Under the pieces are notes generated by a model. That model was not told the origin of the DNA. It ran no database searches and was given only the letters and a program-made list of their open reading frames with translations. Shown piece by piece: positions 8,369 through 16,928 of a stretch of DNA of 64,000 nt. Each line of letters begins with the position of its first letter. Within the stretch, counting starts at the first letter, position 1. Source of the DNA: Mycolicibacterium austroafricanum (GTDB lineage: Bacteria; Actinomycetota; Actinomycetes; Mycobacteriales; Mycobacteriaceae); NCBI RefSeq assembly GCF_000612725.1, contig NZ_HG964454.1, positions 496,750-560,749 on the forward strand. Reading direction: 5' to 3'. The position numbers and the translations under genes are program-made.

Positions 8369-9670
8369 TCAGAACTTGCCGTCGAGGTACTCCGCGTAGG
8401 CCGGCAGATCCAGCTGGCCGTGCCCGGACAGTCCGATCACCACGACCTGCTCACGCGGATCATCGGCGACGTGCGCGGCCGCGGCCGCGATGGCATGCGT
8501 CGACTCCGGTGCCGGCACGATGCCCTGGGTCCGCGCGAACTGCACACCCGCGGCGAACGCGTCGTGCTGTGAGATCGCCACGCCCTCGACAAGGCCGAGC
8601 TCGACGGTGTGGCTGAGCGCCGGCGCCATGCCGTGGTAGCGCAAGCCTCCGGCGTGGATCGGGTCCGGCACGAAATCCATGCCGAGCGTGTGCATTTTGA
8701 GCAGTGGGGTGAGCCCAGCCACGTCTCCGTGGTCGTAGCGGTACTCGCCCCGGGTGATCGACGGGCATGCGGTCGGCTCGGCGGCGACGATCCGCGGGTT
8801 CGACCGGCCGTGGATCTTCTCCCGCAGGAACGGGAACGACAGCCCGGCCAGGTTGGAACCGCCTCCGGCGCAACCGAAGACGACGTCGGCGCCGTCCGGT
8901 TCTACCAGTGCCAGCTGCGCGACGGCTTCCTGGCCGATGACGGTCTGGTGCAGCACCACATGGTTCAGCACGCTGCCCAGTGCGTAGCGCGCCTCTGGGT
9001 CGGCTGCGGCGACCTCGACCGCCTCGCTGACCGCCATGCCGAGGCTGCCGGTGGTGTCCGGATCCTTGGCCAGGATGGCGCGGCCGGCCTCCGTAAGCGT
9101 CGACGGGCTGGAGTGCACCGTGCCGCCGTATGTCCGGATCAGATGCCCGCGATAGGGCTTGGACTCGTAGGAGGCGCGGACCTGCCACACCTCGACCTCC
9201 AGGCCGAACTGGGCCCCGGCGAACGACAGGGCGCTCCCCCACTGTCCGGCGCCGGTCTCGGTGGTCAGCTTTCGCACGCCGTCGATGTGGTTGTAGTAGG
9301 CCTGCGCCACCGCCGAGTTGGTCTTGTGGCTGCCGACGGGGCTGACACCCTCGTACTTGACGTAGATGTGGGCCCCGGTGTTCAGGGCCTTCTCGAAACG
9401 CCGGGCGCGGATCAGCGGAGACGGCCGCCACATCGCGTAGATCTCCCGTACCTCCTGGGGGATCTCGATGTAGGTCTCGCTGGCCACCTCCTGCGCGATC
9501 AACGCGCTGGCGAACAGAGGCGCGAGGTCATCCGGGCCGACCGGTTCCCTGGTGCCGGGATGCAGGTGCGGCGGGATCGGCTCGTCCAACTCGGCCGCCA
9601 GGTTGTACCAGTGCGTCGGAACCTTGACGGTGACAAGGTCCGGATGGGTGGCGTCGAGCTGATCCGTCAT
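8369..9670 (-). CDS. trpB2: TrpB2-type tryptophan synthase beta-like PLP enzyme
   Basis: A 433-residue PLP-dependent enzyme of the TrpB2 branch, which condenses indole (or a related nucleophile) with serine. Visible features are the PLP lysine motif GSHKTN, the GAGQWG segment with the ETGAGQ substrate loop, and the phosphate-binding GCAGGGSN. TrpB2 enzymes are longer than TrpB1 at the N-terminus, as here, and often lack a linked trpA; none is present. ATG 9670 is preferred to GTG 9679 because AGGG sits about 8 nt upstream of the ATG. The real substrate in this organism is uncertain, since mycobacteria also carry a canonical trpBA. Confidence 0.88.
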   Translation of the reverse strand: MTDQLDATHPDLVTVKVPTHWYNLAAELDEPIPPHLHPGTREPVGPDDLAPLFASALIAQEVASETYIEIPQEVREIYAMWRPSPLIRARRFEKALNTGAHIYVKYEGVSPVGSHKTNSAVAQAYYNHIDGVRKLTTETGAGQWGSALSFAGAQFGLEVEVWQVRASYESKPYRGHLIRTYGGTVHSSPSTLTEAGRAILAKDPDTTGSLGMAVSEAVEVAAADPEARYALGSVLNHVVLHQTVIGQEAVAQLALVEPDGADVVFGCAGGGSNLAGLSFPFLREKIHGRSNPRIVAAEPTACPSITRGEYRYDHGDVAGLTPLLKMHTLGMDFVPDPIHAGGLRYHGMAPALSHTVELGLVEGVAISQHDAFAAGVQFARTQGIVPAPESTHAIAAAAAHVADDPREQVVVIGLSGHGQLDLPAYAEYLDGKF

Positions 9671-9760
9671 GCCGGACACCCTAACGGTCGAGTGGGCCGG
9701 GCAGAAATGTGCTGGTCAACCGGCCACCAATGTGCCTGCGCAATAACACTTTCGATTCTC

Positions 9761-9784
9761 CAGACCGCACGCCGTGGCGGTCTG
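9761..9784 (-). terminator. Possible hairpin after the rpiR-type gene
   Basis: CAGACCGC (9761-9768) and GCGGTCTG (9777-9784) form an 8-bp perfect stem just beyond the regulator's stop codon. No T-tract follows, so termination is uncertain. Confidence 0.35.
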
Positions 9785-9797
9785 ACCCGGTCTCGCC

Positions 9798-10658
9798 TCA
9801 TGGCAGCACTTCGCCGCGCCGGCGCTCCTCCCACAGAGCCATCCGCGTCCGCGCCGGTTCCCCGATCGCGTCCATCACCAACGGGATCAGCAACTCGGCC
9901 AGAAGGAACCCCGCCGACATGCTCTGGTACACGGTTCCCACGGTGCTCGACGCCGCCAGCACCACCTCGGCGTCGGGAGCCACGGGACACGCCATGTCAT
10001 CGGTGATCAGCAGCAGGGTCGCCCCCGCGCGGTGCACGTCCGCCGCGAGCTCTGCCGCGCTGCGGTGATACCGGTGGTAGTCGAACAGCACCACGACGTC
10101 GCGTCGGGTGAGGTCCATCATCGTGCCGAGGTCTTTGCCCTTCGGGTCCGACAGCAGCCGGACGCCGGGCCGCAGCTGCTCGAGATGGGCGGCCAGATAC
10201 ACGGCGAGCAAGTGGGAGAACCGACCGCCGTGCAGGTGCAGCGGGCGAGACGCGTCGGCCATCAGCGCCACCGCGGCTTCCAGCATGGGCGCGGGCAGCC
10301 GCGCCAGTGTCTCGTCGGCCCGCGCGTTCTGGGCGCGGGCCTGCTGCAGAAGACGGTCGAGCTGACTGCCTGCGCGCGGGGCGTCGGCCAACCGCGTCAA
10401 CGGACCGCTCGACTGCTGGGTGAGTTCGGCCCGCAGCGCCACCTGCAGGTCGGTGAATCCGTCATAGCCCAGCGACTGCGCAAAGCGCAGGACCGTCGGT
10501 GGGCTCACCTCAGCGCGTTCGGCGAGCCGGGCGGCACTGGCCAGACCTGCGCTCGGATAATCCGCCAAAAGGGCGCGCCCCACCCGGCGTTCGGCGCGAC
10601 TGAGCCCGGCCAGCGCGGCATTGGTGCGCGCCTCCACCGTCTCGCTCCGTTCGTCCAT
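9798..10658 (-). CDS. MurR/RpiR-family transcriptional regulator
   Basis: A 286-residue regulator with an N-terminal helix-turn-helix (about residues 10-80, with the RAEVSPPTVLRFAQSLGYDGF recognition region) and a C-terminal SIS domain (about 120-260), which in this family senses phosphosugars or other small molecules. ATG 10658 is chosen; TTG 10667 would give a TTGA overlap with the upstream amidotransferase stop and is an alternative. It lies at the end of a leftward two-gene unit divergent from the amine-catabolism operon, so it is the likely local regulator. The effector is unknown. Confidence 0.85.
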   Translation of the reverse strand: MDERSETVEARTNAALAGLSRAERRVGRALLADYPSAGLASAARLAERAEVSPPTVLRFAQSLGYDGFTDLQVALRAELTQQSSGPLTRLADAPRAGSQLDRLLQQARAQNARADETLARLPAPMLEAAVALMADASRPLHLHGGRFSHLLAVYLAAHLEQLRPGVRLLSDPKGKDLGTMMDLTRRDVVVLFDYHRYHRSAAELAADVHRAGATLLLITDDMACPVAPDAEVVLAASSTVGTVYQSMSAGFLLAELLIPLVMDAIGEPARTRMALWEERRRGEVLP

Positions 10659-10663
10659 GCCGA

Positions 10664-11458
10664 TCAATCTGCCATGATCGGCACTACCGTCATCGACAAG
10701 TCGTCCAGCGCGACCGATGCCACGCTCTCGGGCGGCAGCGGGCTCCAGTCCAGATCGCCGAACCCCGTGGAGCCGATCACCACGGTCGCGTCGTCGGGCC
10801 GCGCCACTCGCAGGGAGAAGTAATCCTCGAGATGTTCGACGGGTAGGTCGGTCGCACTGATCTCCTCGATATCCTCGTCGAGGAGCACGCTTCGAGCGTG
10901 CGCGTGGACGGCGATCAGCTGGCCCTCCCCCAGAATCAGCGCGTTGAGGCTGGCCTCGGGATACATCTGCCGCAGCTCGGCGACGGCCCGCCGGACTGAT
11001 TCGACCAGATCGGGTGCCGAGCGCCGATGTTGGCGTATCAACGCGAAGTACCGCTCACTGTCCGTGGTGCCGCGCAACGTCGACACCACGCGCGGTTCCA
11101 GCAGCGCATCGAGTGCGGCCATCGGTTTGATCGAACCGTTGTGGGCCATCGCCACCCCGTCGGCCGCGAATGGGTGCGAGTTCTCCGGCTGCACTGCCAG
11201 CCCATTGGTCGCCCAGCGCAAGTGCACGACCGACCCGCGGGCGGGCTCCTTGACCGCAGTGCCGAAACGCGTGTCGTCGAGGGCGCTGTCGGCCGAAACG
11301 TCCACCCGGGGCGTGTCATCGGCGCCGACCGCCGACGCCACTCCCCATCCGTCGCCATGGATCTTCGTCAGGGCCAGGAAGTCCGTGAGCACGGTCTCAC
11401 CGACGGCGTCGGCCACCGAGACCGGCAGGGTCGACGCCACACCCAACAGCCGGCACAT
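10664..11458 (-). CDS. Class II glutamine amidotransferase (YafJ/EgtC-like)
   Basis: A 264-residue Ntn-type amidotransferase. Starting at ATG 11458 puts the nucleophile at Cys2 (MCRLLGVAS), as processing requires; ORF extension to 11470 would bury it. Family motifs are HGDGWG, HLRWAT, NSHPF and AHNG, in order. EgtC, a relative, hydrolyses a gamma-glutamyl amide. Its position opposite a glutamine synthetase-like ligase suggests it removes gamma-glutamyl groups, taking the place of PuuD. The role is inferred from context. It lies 5 nt upstream of the regulator gene. Confidence 0.85.
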   Translation of the reverse strand: MCRLLGVASTLPVSVADAVGETVLTDFLALTKIHGDGWGVASAVGADDTPRVDVSADSALDDTRFGTAVKEPARGSVVHLRWATNGLAVQPENSHPFAADGVAMAHNGSIKPMAALDALLEPRVVSTLRGTTDSERYFALIRQHRRSAPDLVESVRRAVAELRQMYPEASLNALILGEGQLIAVHAHARSVLLDEDIEEISATDLPVEHLEDYFSLRVARPDDATVVIGSTGFGDLDWSPLPPESVASVALDDLSMTVVPIMAD

Positions 11459-11501
11459 CCGCATCCCCATTTCGTCCGATGAAGCGATCTAATGAATCGA
11501 T

Positions 11502-11540
11502 CATAAACGGCGTGAATTAAAGACGCTGAAACATTTATGA
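11502..11540. promoter_or_regulatory. Divergent operator candidate between the amidotransferase and ligase genes
   Basis: TCATAAA (11502-11508) and TTTATGA (11534-11540) are perfect inverted arms. A smaller GCGT/ACGC pair (11511-11514 and 11522-11525) lies inside. The stretch is AT-rich for this genome, contains TGAAACA, and sits in the only intergenic region shared by the two divergent units. A binding site for the RpiR-type regulator is inferred. Confidence 0.4.
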
Positions 11541-11586
11541 CATAGCGTGATTCTCAACAACCCACCGCTGGAGGAGTTCATTGCCC

Positions 11587-12915
11587 ATGGAACACCCCGA
11601 TCCCGGCGTCGACGTCGGTCACCTCCGTGCCGAAGGCGTGGCCATCATCGCGGGATCGGTCACGGACCTGGCCGGCGTGACCAGGGCCAAATATGTGCCC
11701 GTGGCCCGGTTGGGTGCCTTCGCGCGTTCGGGCATGGGGGTCTCGCCCTCCTGGAGCGTCTTCTGTGTGGACAGCGGCATCGCGTTCACCCCCACCATCG
11801 GCGTCGCCGGCGACCTGCGTATCCGCATCGATCCCGAGGATCTTCGCGTCGTCGATGCCGGCGTCGCCTGGGCGCCCGGCACCCTGAACGACCAACACGG
11901 CCATCCGGCGCCGCTGTGCATCCGCACTCTGCTTTCGCGGGTCGAACGCGCCGCCGCTGACCGCGGCCTCGACGTCCGCATGGGCGGAGAGCTGGAATGC
12001 ACCATGCTCTCGGCCGACGGGGGTCCTGCCACCACCGAACCGTGGTCGCCCTACGGCATCAGGACCTCGCTGGACCGGTCGGCGTTTCTCGTCGACCTGG
12101 CCACCTCGGCCGAACGTGCCGGGCTTCCCCTCGAACAACTGCACACCGAGTACGGCCACGATCAGCTCGAGGTGTCCCTGGCGCCGGACACACCCACGGC
12201 GGCCGCCGACGCCGTCATCCTGGCGCGCATCGTCCTCGGTCGCGTCGCGGCGCGACACGGTCTGCGGATCTCGTTCTCCCCGGTGCCGTTCGAAGGTGCT
12301 GCGGGCAACGGCGCGCACCTGCACCTGTCGTTGTCCGACGCCGACGGCCCACTGCTGTCCGGCGGGGACGGTCCGCACGGCCTGCGCACCGCCGGCGCGC
12401 AAGCCATCGCGGGTGTGCTCGACACCCTGCCCGACCTGATCGGCGTCTACGCCGGCTCCGCGGCATCGGCGCTACGGCTCAAACCCGGCAACTGGGCCGG
12501 CGCGACGGCGTGCTGGGGGCTGGAGAACCGGGAGGCCGCCGTGCGGTTGATCGCCGCCACCCCCGGAAACCCCCACGGCGCCAACACGGAACTCAAACTG
12601 ATCGACGCCAGCGCCAACCCCTATCTGGCCGCCGCGGCGTTCCTCGGCAGCGCGCTGCGCGGCATCGGTCGCCACCTCGAACTGCCCGAGGAGATCCCCG
12701 AGAACCCGGCACAGTCCGGTGTCGACACGCCCGCGCTGCCGCTCGGCCAGCGCGAGGCGCTCGACGCGATGGAGACCTCGGACGTCGCCGCTGAACTTCT
12801 CACCCCCGCCATCGTCGAAGCCCTTGTCGCCGTACGTCGTTACGAAAGCAAGACCTTCGGCGGCCTGCCCCCTGCTCAGATCTGCGACGCTCTACGGCTC
12901 GCCTGGACCTGCTGA
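11587..12915 (+). CDS. Glutamine synthetase-like gamma-glutamyl ligase
   Basis: A 442-residue member of the glutamine synthetase fold, probably a gamma-glutamylamine ligase (PuuA-like) rather than true GlnA. Visible elements are GGELEC (metal glutamate), EYGHDQLEVS, GNGAHLHLS (ammonia/ATP site), NREAAVRL and the NPYLAAAAF tail motif. In the usual E-x-R-x-x-D element the arginine is lysine (TELKLID). It lacks the GlnA adenylylation segment. ATG 11587 lies about 10 nt after GAGGAG (11571-11576); TTG 11581 would be too close. It is the first gene of a five-gene operon. Confidence 0.85.
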   Translation: MEHPDPGVDVGHLRAEGVAIIAGSVTDLAGVTRAKYVPVARLGAFARSGMGVSPSWSVFCVDSGIAFTPTIGVAGDLRIRIDPEDLRVVDAGVAWAPGTLNDQHGHPAPLCIRTLLSRVERAAADRGLDVRMGGELECTMLSADGGPATTEPWSPYGIRTSLDRSAFLVDLATSAERAGLPLEQLHTEYGHDQLEVSLAPDTPTAAADAVILARIVLGRVAARHGLRISFSPVPFEGAAGNGAHLHLSLSDADGPLLSGGDGPHGLRTAGAQAIAGVLDTLPDLIGVYAGSAASALRLKPGNWAGATACWGLENREAAVRLIAATPGNPHGANTELKLIDASANPYLAAAAFLGSALRGIGRHLELPEEIPENPAQSGVDTPALPLGQREALDAMETSDVAAELLTPAIVEALVAVRRYESKTFGGLPPAQICDALRLAWTC

Positions 12916-12935
12916 TCGCTGTGAAGGAGACACCC

Positions 12936-14459
12936 ATGAACCCAGAAGCTTCGGAAACCTCAGAAGAAATCGATCAGATCCCGCACCGCCGACTGCCGTT
13001 CTGGGTCGCGCTCGCCCTGTCCGTCGCGCTGGTGGGTCCCACGCTCGCCATGTCCGGCAACGGCCAGGGTCTGATCGGCACCGTCGGCAAGTCGATCCCG
13101 CTGGTGTTCCTCATCGGTCTCGTCGGCGTATCGCTGGTCGGCTACAGCTTCGTCCGCCTGACTCGTCACCTCAACCACGCGGGATCGGCGTACGGACTGG
13201 TGGGCGGAACCATCGGACCGCGTACGGGATTCTTCTCCGGATTCGCGATGCTCGGTGCCTACTGGGGGTTCTCGATCGGAACGCTCGCGTTGACCGCCGC
13301 GTTCGTGAACTCGTTCATCGCCGCGCTGCAACCCGGCGACGAGACCCCGTACCAGGCGCCCTGGCTGCTCACCGTCGTCATCGGTGCCGTCATCTCGTTC
13401 CTGTTGTCGGGCCGCGACATTCAGCTGCTCGCGAAGATCCTGCTGGCCATCGAGGGCATCGGGATCCTGGCGATGATCGTGCTCGTGGTGGCGATCTTCG
13501 CCCAGGGCGGCGCCCCCGGCACGGGCATCGACTTCTCGGTGTTCTCGTTCTCCGACGGCGACGTCTCCGGTTCTGCGGTGCTGGCAGGCGTGGTTGCGGC
13601 GTTTCTGTCGTGGGCGGGATTCGAGGCCTGCGCGTCGATGGGTGAGGAGACCGACGACCCGAAACGCAACATTCCCCGAGCGCTGGGCGGAACGCTGATC
13701 CTCACCGGAGTCCTGTTCGTCGTGGTGATGTTCGCCCAGGTGGTCGGATTCGGCACCGACGCAGCAGGACTCGAGGCGTTCCAGAGCTCCGGCAACACGC
13801 TGGGCGATCTGGGCGGGACCTACATCGGCCAATGGTTCTCGCTGGTCATCATCTTCACCGCGATCGTCTCGGCGTTCGGCTGCCACCTCGCCACCTCGGC
13901 GACGTCGGGCCGCATGTTGTACGCCTTCGGCCGCGACGGATTCGGCCCGAAAGCGTTGGCGCACATCCATGCCGAGACGGGCGGACCGCGGCGTGCGACC
14001 TGGCTCGTCGTGGTCGTAGCCCTGCTGGTCGATCTGCTCTGCGGGGCGACCGGTTGGCCGGACATGGGCACCGGCAATGCCGCGATCAACACCTACTTCC
14101 TGTTCGCGGTCGCCGGCTCGGTGTGCCTGATGGTGTGCTACCTGCTCGTCGAGATCGCCGCCGCCTACTTCGTCGGCGCACCGAAGTTCGAATCGGTGCA
14201 CGGCGGCACGGGCAGGGTTGCGGGCCTGGTACTGCCCCTGCTGGGTGCGGTCGTCATCGTCACGGTGCTGTGGTTCAACGTCAAGGACGCCGACAGCTGG
14301 TCGGCAGCGCCGATGCTCGGCCTCTACTGGTGCGCGCTCGGTCTGGTCATCGCGGTCGCCCTGTCCGGCATCGCCAAGCGCGTCGGCGAATCGCTGGCGA
14401 TCGAACTGGAATTGGTGCCACGCCCCACCGGTGCGGTCGAACCGACGCAACCCGCGTGA
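12936..14459 (+). CDS. APC-family amino acid/polyamine permease
   Basis: A 507-residue permease with about 12 membrane segments and the APC signature GNGQGLIGTVG in the first helix, plus FEACASMGEETDDPKRNIPRA in the 6-7 region. It imports an amino acid or amine by cation symport or exchange; in Puu-like clusters the permease brings in the amine. ATG 12936 follows AAGGAG by 6 nt; the ORF can be extended to GTG 12921 but that start lacks an SD. Its stop overlaps the GTG of the aminotransferase gene (GTGA). Confidence 0.85.
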   Translation: MNPEASETSEEIDQIPHRRLPFWVALALSVALVGPTLAMSGNGQGLIGTVGKSIPLVFLIGLVGVSLVGYSFVRLTRHLNHAGSAYGLVGGTIGPRTGFFSGFAMLGAYWGFSIGTLALTAAFVNSFIAALQPGDETPYQAPWLLTVVIGAVISFLLSGRDIQLLAKILLAIEGIGILAMIVLVVAIFAQGGAPGTGIDFSVFSFSDGDVSGSAVLAGVVAAFLSWAGFEACASMGEETDDPKRNIPRALGGTLILTGVLFVVVMFAQVVGFGTDAAGLEAFQSSGNTLGDLGGTYIGQWFSLVIIFTAIVSAFGCHLATSATSGRMLYAFGRDGFGPKALAHIHAETGGPRRATWLVVVVALLVDLLCGATGWPDMGTGNAAINTYFLFAVAGSVCLMVCYLLVEIAAAYFVGAPKFESVHGGTGRVAGLVLPLLGAVVIVTVLWFNVKDADSWSAAPMLGLYWCALGLVIAVALSGIAKRVGESLAIELELVPRPTGAVEPTQPA

Positions 14460-15763
14460 GCACGCTCTACGCCCGCGACGAGGCCGTCATCGCCGGCATC
14501 GAGAAGCTACGGTTCTTCCCGCTGGAAGTGCAGTCCGGGCAGGGTTGCACGCTCGTCACCCCCGACGGCCGCGAGCTGCTGGACCTGTCCGCGACGTGGA
14601 CGGCCTCCGGATTGGGCCACGGCCATCCCGCGGTCGCCGAGGCCGTCAGCCGGGCAGTCCGGGACGCACCCGGTTCGGGTGGACTGTCCGCCGTGCACCC
14701 CGACTCCGTCGGACTGGCCGAAGATCTGCTGGCGCTGGTTCCCGGCGAGGGTGAGCGCCGCGTCTACCTCGGCCACGCGGGCTCGGACGCCAACGACGTC
14801 GCGCTGCGCGCGTGCCGGCACGCCACCGGGCGGCGCACCGTGGTCGCTTTCGAGCACAGCTACCACGGCGGTGTCGGCGTCGCGATGGGAGTGTCCGGTG
14901 TGCACGTCGACGCCGGCGCCCCTGCCGATCCCGACGCGGTGTTCCTGCCCTACCCCAACCCGTTTCGGCCCGGACCGGACGGTGTCGAAGCCGACGTCGC
15001 AGCCTGCCTGGACCTTGCCGAACACCACCTCGGCGGCGGTCGCGTCGCCTGCCTGATCGTCGAACCGATCCTGTCCGACGGCGGCCTGGTGGTGCCTCCG
15101 GACGGCTTCCTGGCGCGGCTGCACGAGGTGTGTCGCCGCCACGACGTCCCGATGATCTGCGACGAGGTCAAAATGGGGCTGGGCCGGCCCGGCACCCTGC
15201 ACGCGTTCGAGCACGACGGCGTCGTGCCCGACATCGTCACCTTCGGGAAGGTCATCGGCGGCGGGCTGCCGCTGTCGGCCGCGGTCGGCCCCGCCGCGAT
15301 CCTGGACCATCCCCCCGCCGCTGCGTTGCTGACCACGGCGGGCAATCCGGTGTGCACCGCCGCGGGGCGTGCGGTGCTCAAGACCATCGTCTCCGAGGGC
15401 CTCGTCGACAACGCCGCCAAAGTCGGTGCGGTACTGGCTGATTCGTTGCGCACGCTGGCCGACTCGCCTGGCGGCGACCGTATCGGCGACGTCCGCGGCC
15501 GGGGGCTGGCGATCGGTCTGGAACTCGTGGACCCGGCATCCGGTGACCGGGATCCCCGGCTGGCCGCTGCTGTGGTCTACCGTGCTTGGGAGTTGGGTGC
15601 GGTCGTCTACTACGTCGGCGGCAACGTCCTCGAGATCACCCCGCCGCTGGTGCTCACCGAGAGCCAGGCAGCTCAAGCCGCGGAGATCATCGGGGCGGCG
15701 ATCGGCGACGCGGCAGCTGGCAAGATCGACGCCGAGGAGGTCGCGAAGTATGCCGGTTGGTGA
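14456..15763 (+). CDS. Class III aminotransferase (GABA/putrescine type)
   Basis: A 435-residue PLP-dependent omega-aminotransferase, likely transferring the terminal amino group of an amine or gamma-glutamylated amine to an oxo acid. The PLP pocket includes HSYHGG, CDEVKMGLGRPG and the lysine in FGKVIGGGLPLSA. The usual DEVQTG is DEVKMG here. GTG 14456 overlaps the permease stop by four bases, indicating coupling; a much longer upstream open frame (to 13832) is antisense-free but lies wholly within the permease gene and is not used. Its stop lies 14 nt past the next start. Confidence 0.85.
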   Translation: MSTLYARDEAVIAGIEKLRFFPLEVQSGQGCTLVTPDGRELLDLSATWTASGLGHGHPAVAEAVSRAVRDAPGSGGLSAVHPDSVGLAEDLLALVPGEGERRVYLGHAGSDANDVALRACRHATGRRTVVAFEHSYHGGVGVAMGVSGVHVDAGAPADPDAVFLPYPNPFRPGPDGVEADVAACLDLAEHHLGGGRVACLIVEPILSDGGLVVPPDGFLARLHEVCRRHDVPMICDEVKMGLGRPGTLHAFEHDGVVPDIVTFGKVIGGGLPLSAAVGPAAILDHPPAAALLTTAGNPVCTAAGRAVLKTIVSEGLVDNAAKVGAVLADSLRTLADSPGGDRIGDVRGRGLAIGLELVDPASGDRDPRLAAAVVYRAWELGAVVYYVGGNVLEITPPLVLTESQAAQAAEIIGAAIGDAAAGKIDAEEVAKYAGW

Positions 15764-16928
15764 ACTGCAGGACGTTTTCGACGGGGTCCAGGCGCAGGTT
15801 CCGGAAGGACTGGCCGACCATCTGCGTACCGTCGCGCTGGTCGACCACCACGTGCACGGCACCTTCACCGAAGCCGTCGACCGTGCGACGTTCGAGTTCT
15901 CGATCAACGAGGGATCGAACGATCCCGTGCCGACCTGGATGACACAGTTCGACTCCCCCCTCGGGCTCTCGATACGGCGTTGGTGCGCACCGCTTCTCGG
16001 CCTGCCGCCGCGCGCCGACGGCGAGGTGTACTGGAAGCGCCGTTGCGAGTTCGGTCCCGACGAGCTGGCCACGACGATGCTGCCCGCCGCAGGCGTCTCG
16101 CGCTGGATCGTCGACACCGGGTTCAAAGGTGACCGGATCACCCCGCACCGCCGGCTCGCCGAACTCGCGGGCGGGCAGTCGTCCGAGATCGTGCGGCTCG
16201 AACGACTGGCCGAGGACCTGCTCGTCGATGGTGGAACCGCGGCGGAGGACTTCCCCGACGCGATGCGGTCGGCTCTGGCGCGCGCCGCGGTCGACCCAGT
16301 GGTGGTCGGCACCAAGACGATCGTCGCCTATCGCACCGGATTCGACATCGACTGGAGCAGACCGACCGATGCCGACGTCGTCACCCGCGCGCGAGAACTC
16401 ACGGCGCGTCCGGGACCGCCACGCATCGACGACCCGATCCTGATCGCCTTCGGTGTGCACGAGGCGGCCGCCCACCAACTGCCGATCCAGGTGCACGTCG
16501 GATTCGGCGACCGCGATCTGGACCTGCACCGCAGCGACCCCCTGCTGCTGCTGCCGCTGCTGCGGACGATGCCGCCGGTACCGGTCCTTCTTCTGCACTG
16601 CTATCCGTTCCATCGCCAAGCCGGTTATCTGGCACAGGCATTCGACCACGTCAACTTCGACGTCGGGTTGGCGATCAACTATCTGGGTGCACGCTCGACG
16701 GGGCTGGTCGCCGAGGCACTGGACACCGCGCCCTTCGCCAAGCAGCTGTATTCATCGGACGCGTTCGGACCGCCCGAACTGCACGTACTCGGGTCTGTGC
16801 TGTGGCGACGCGCGATGGGACTGGTGCTCGGCGAGTGGGTGCGCACCGGCGACTGCACCGAGGCCGATGCCATCCGCATCGTCGACATGATCGGCATGAC
16901 GAACGCGCAGCGCGTCTATGGGCTTTGA
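15750..16928 (+). CDS. Amidohydrolase (FluG N-terminal-like)
   Basis: A 392-residue metal-dependent hydrolase of the TIM-barrel amidohydrolase type. HxH metal motif at H34-V-H36 (LVDHHVHGTF), later histidines in IQVHVGFGD and LLHCYPFH, and the catalytic aspartate in YSSDAF. It resembles the N-terminal half of FluG/NodGS proteins, whose C-terminal half is a glutamine synthetase-like domain; here the two halves are separate genes in one operon. ATG 15750 follows GAGGAGG by about 9 nt. Its substrate is unknown; hydrolysis of an amide or lactam intermediate would fit. Confidence 0.8.
   Translation: MPVGELQDVFDGVQAQVPEGLADHLRTVALVDHHVHGTFTEAVDRATFEFSINEGSNDPVPTWMTQFDSPLGLSIRRWCAPLLGLPPRADGEVYWKRRCEFGPDELATTMLPAAGVSRWIVDTGFKGDRITPHRRLAELAGGQSSEIVRLERLAEDLLVDGGTAAEDFPDAMRSALARAAVDPVVVGTKTIVAYRTGFDIDWSRPTDADVVTRARELTARPGPPRIDDPILIAFGVHEAAAHQLPIQVHVGFGDRDLDLHRSDPLLLLPLLRTMPPVPVLLLHCYPFHRQAGYLAQAFDHVNFDVGLAINYLGARSTGLVAEALDTAPFAKQLYSSDAFGPPELHVLGSVLWRRAMGLVLGEWVRTGDCTEADAIRIVDMIGMTNAQRVYGL

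Noticed and set aside
12960..14450. 496-residue minus-strand ORF opposite the permease gene
   Set aside because: Shadow ORF; the permease has 12 membrane segments, an SD and coupled neighbours.
13832..14455. N-terminal extension of the aminotransferase frame
   Set aside because: It lies wholly within the permease gene in another frame and lacks coding character; GTG 14456 gives a full-length enzyme.
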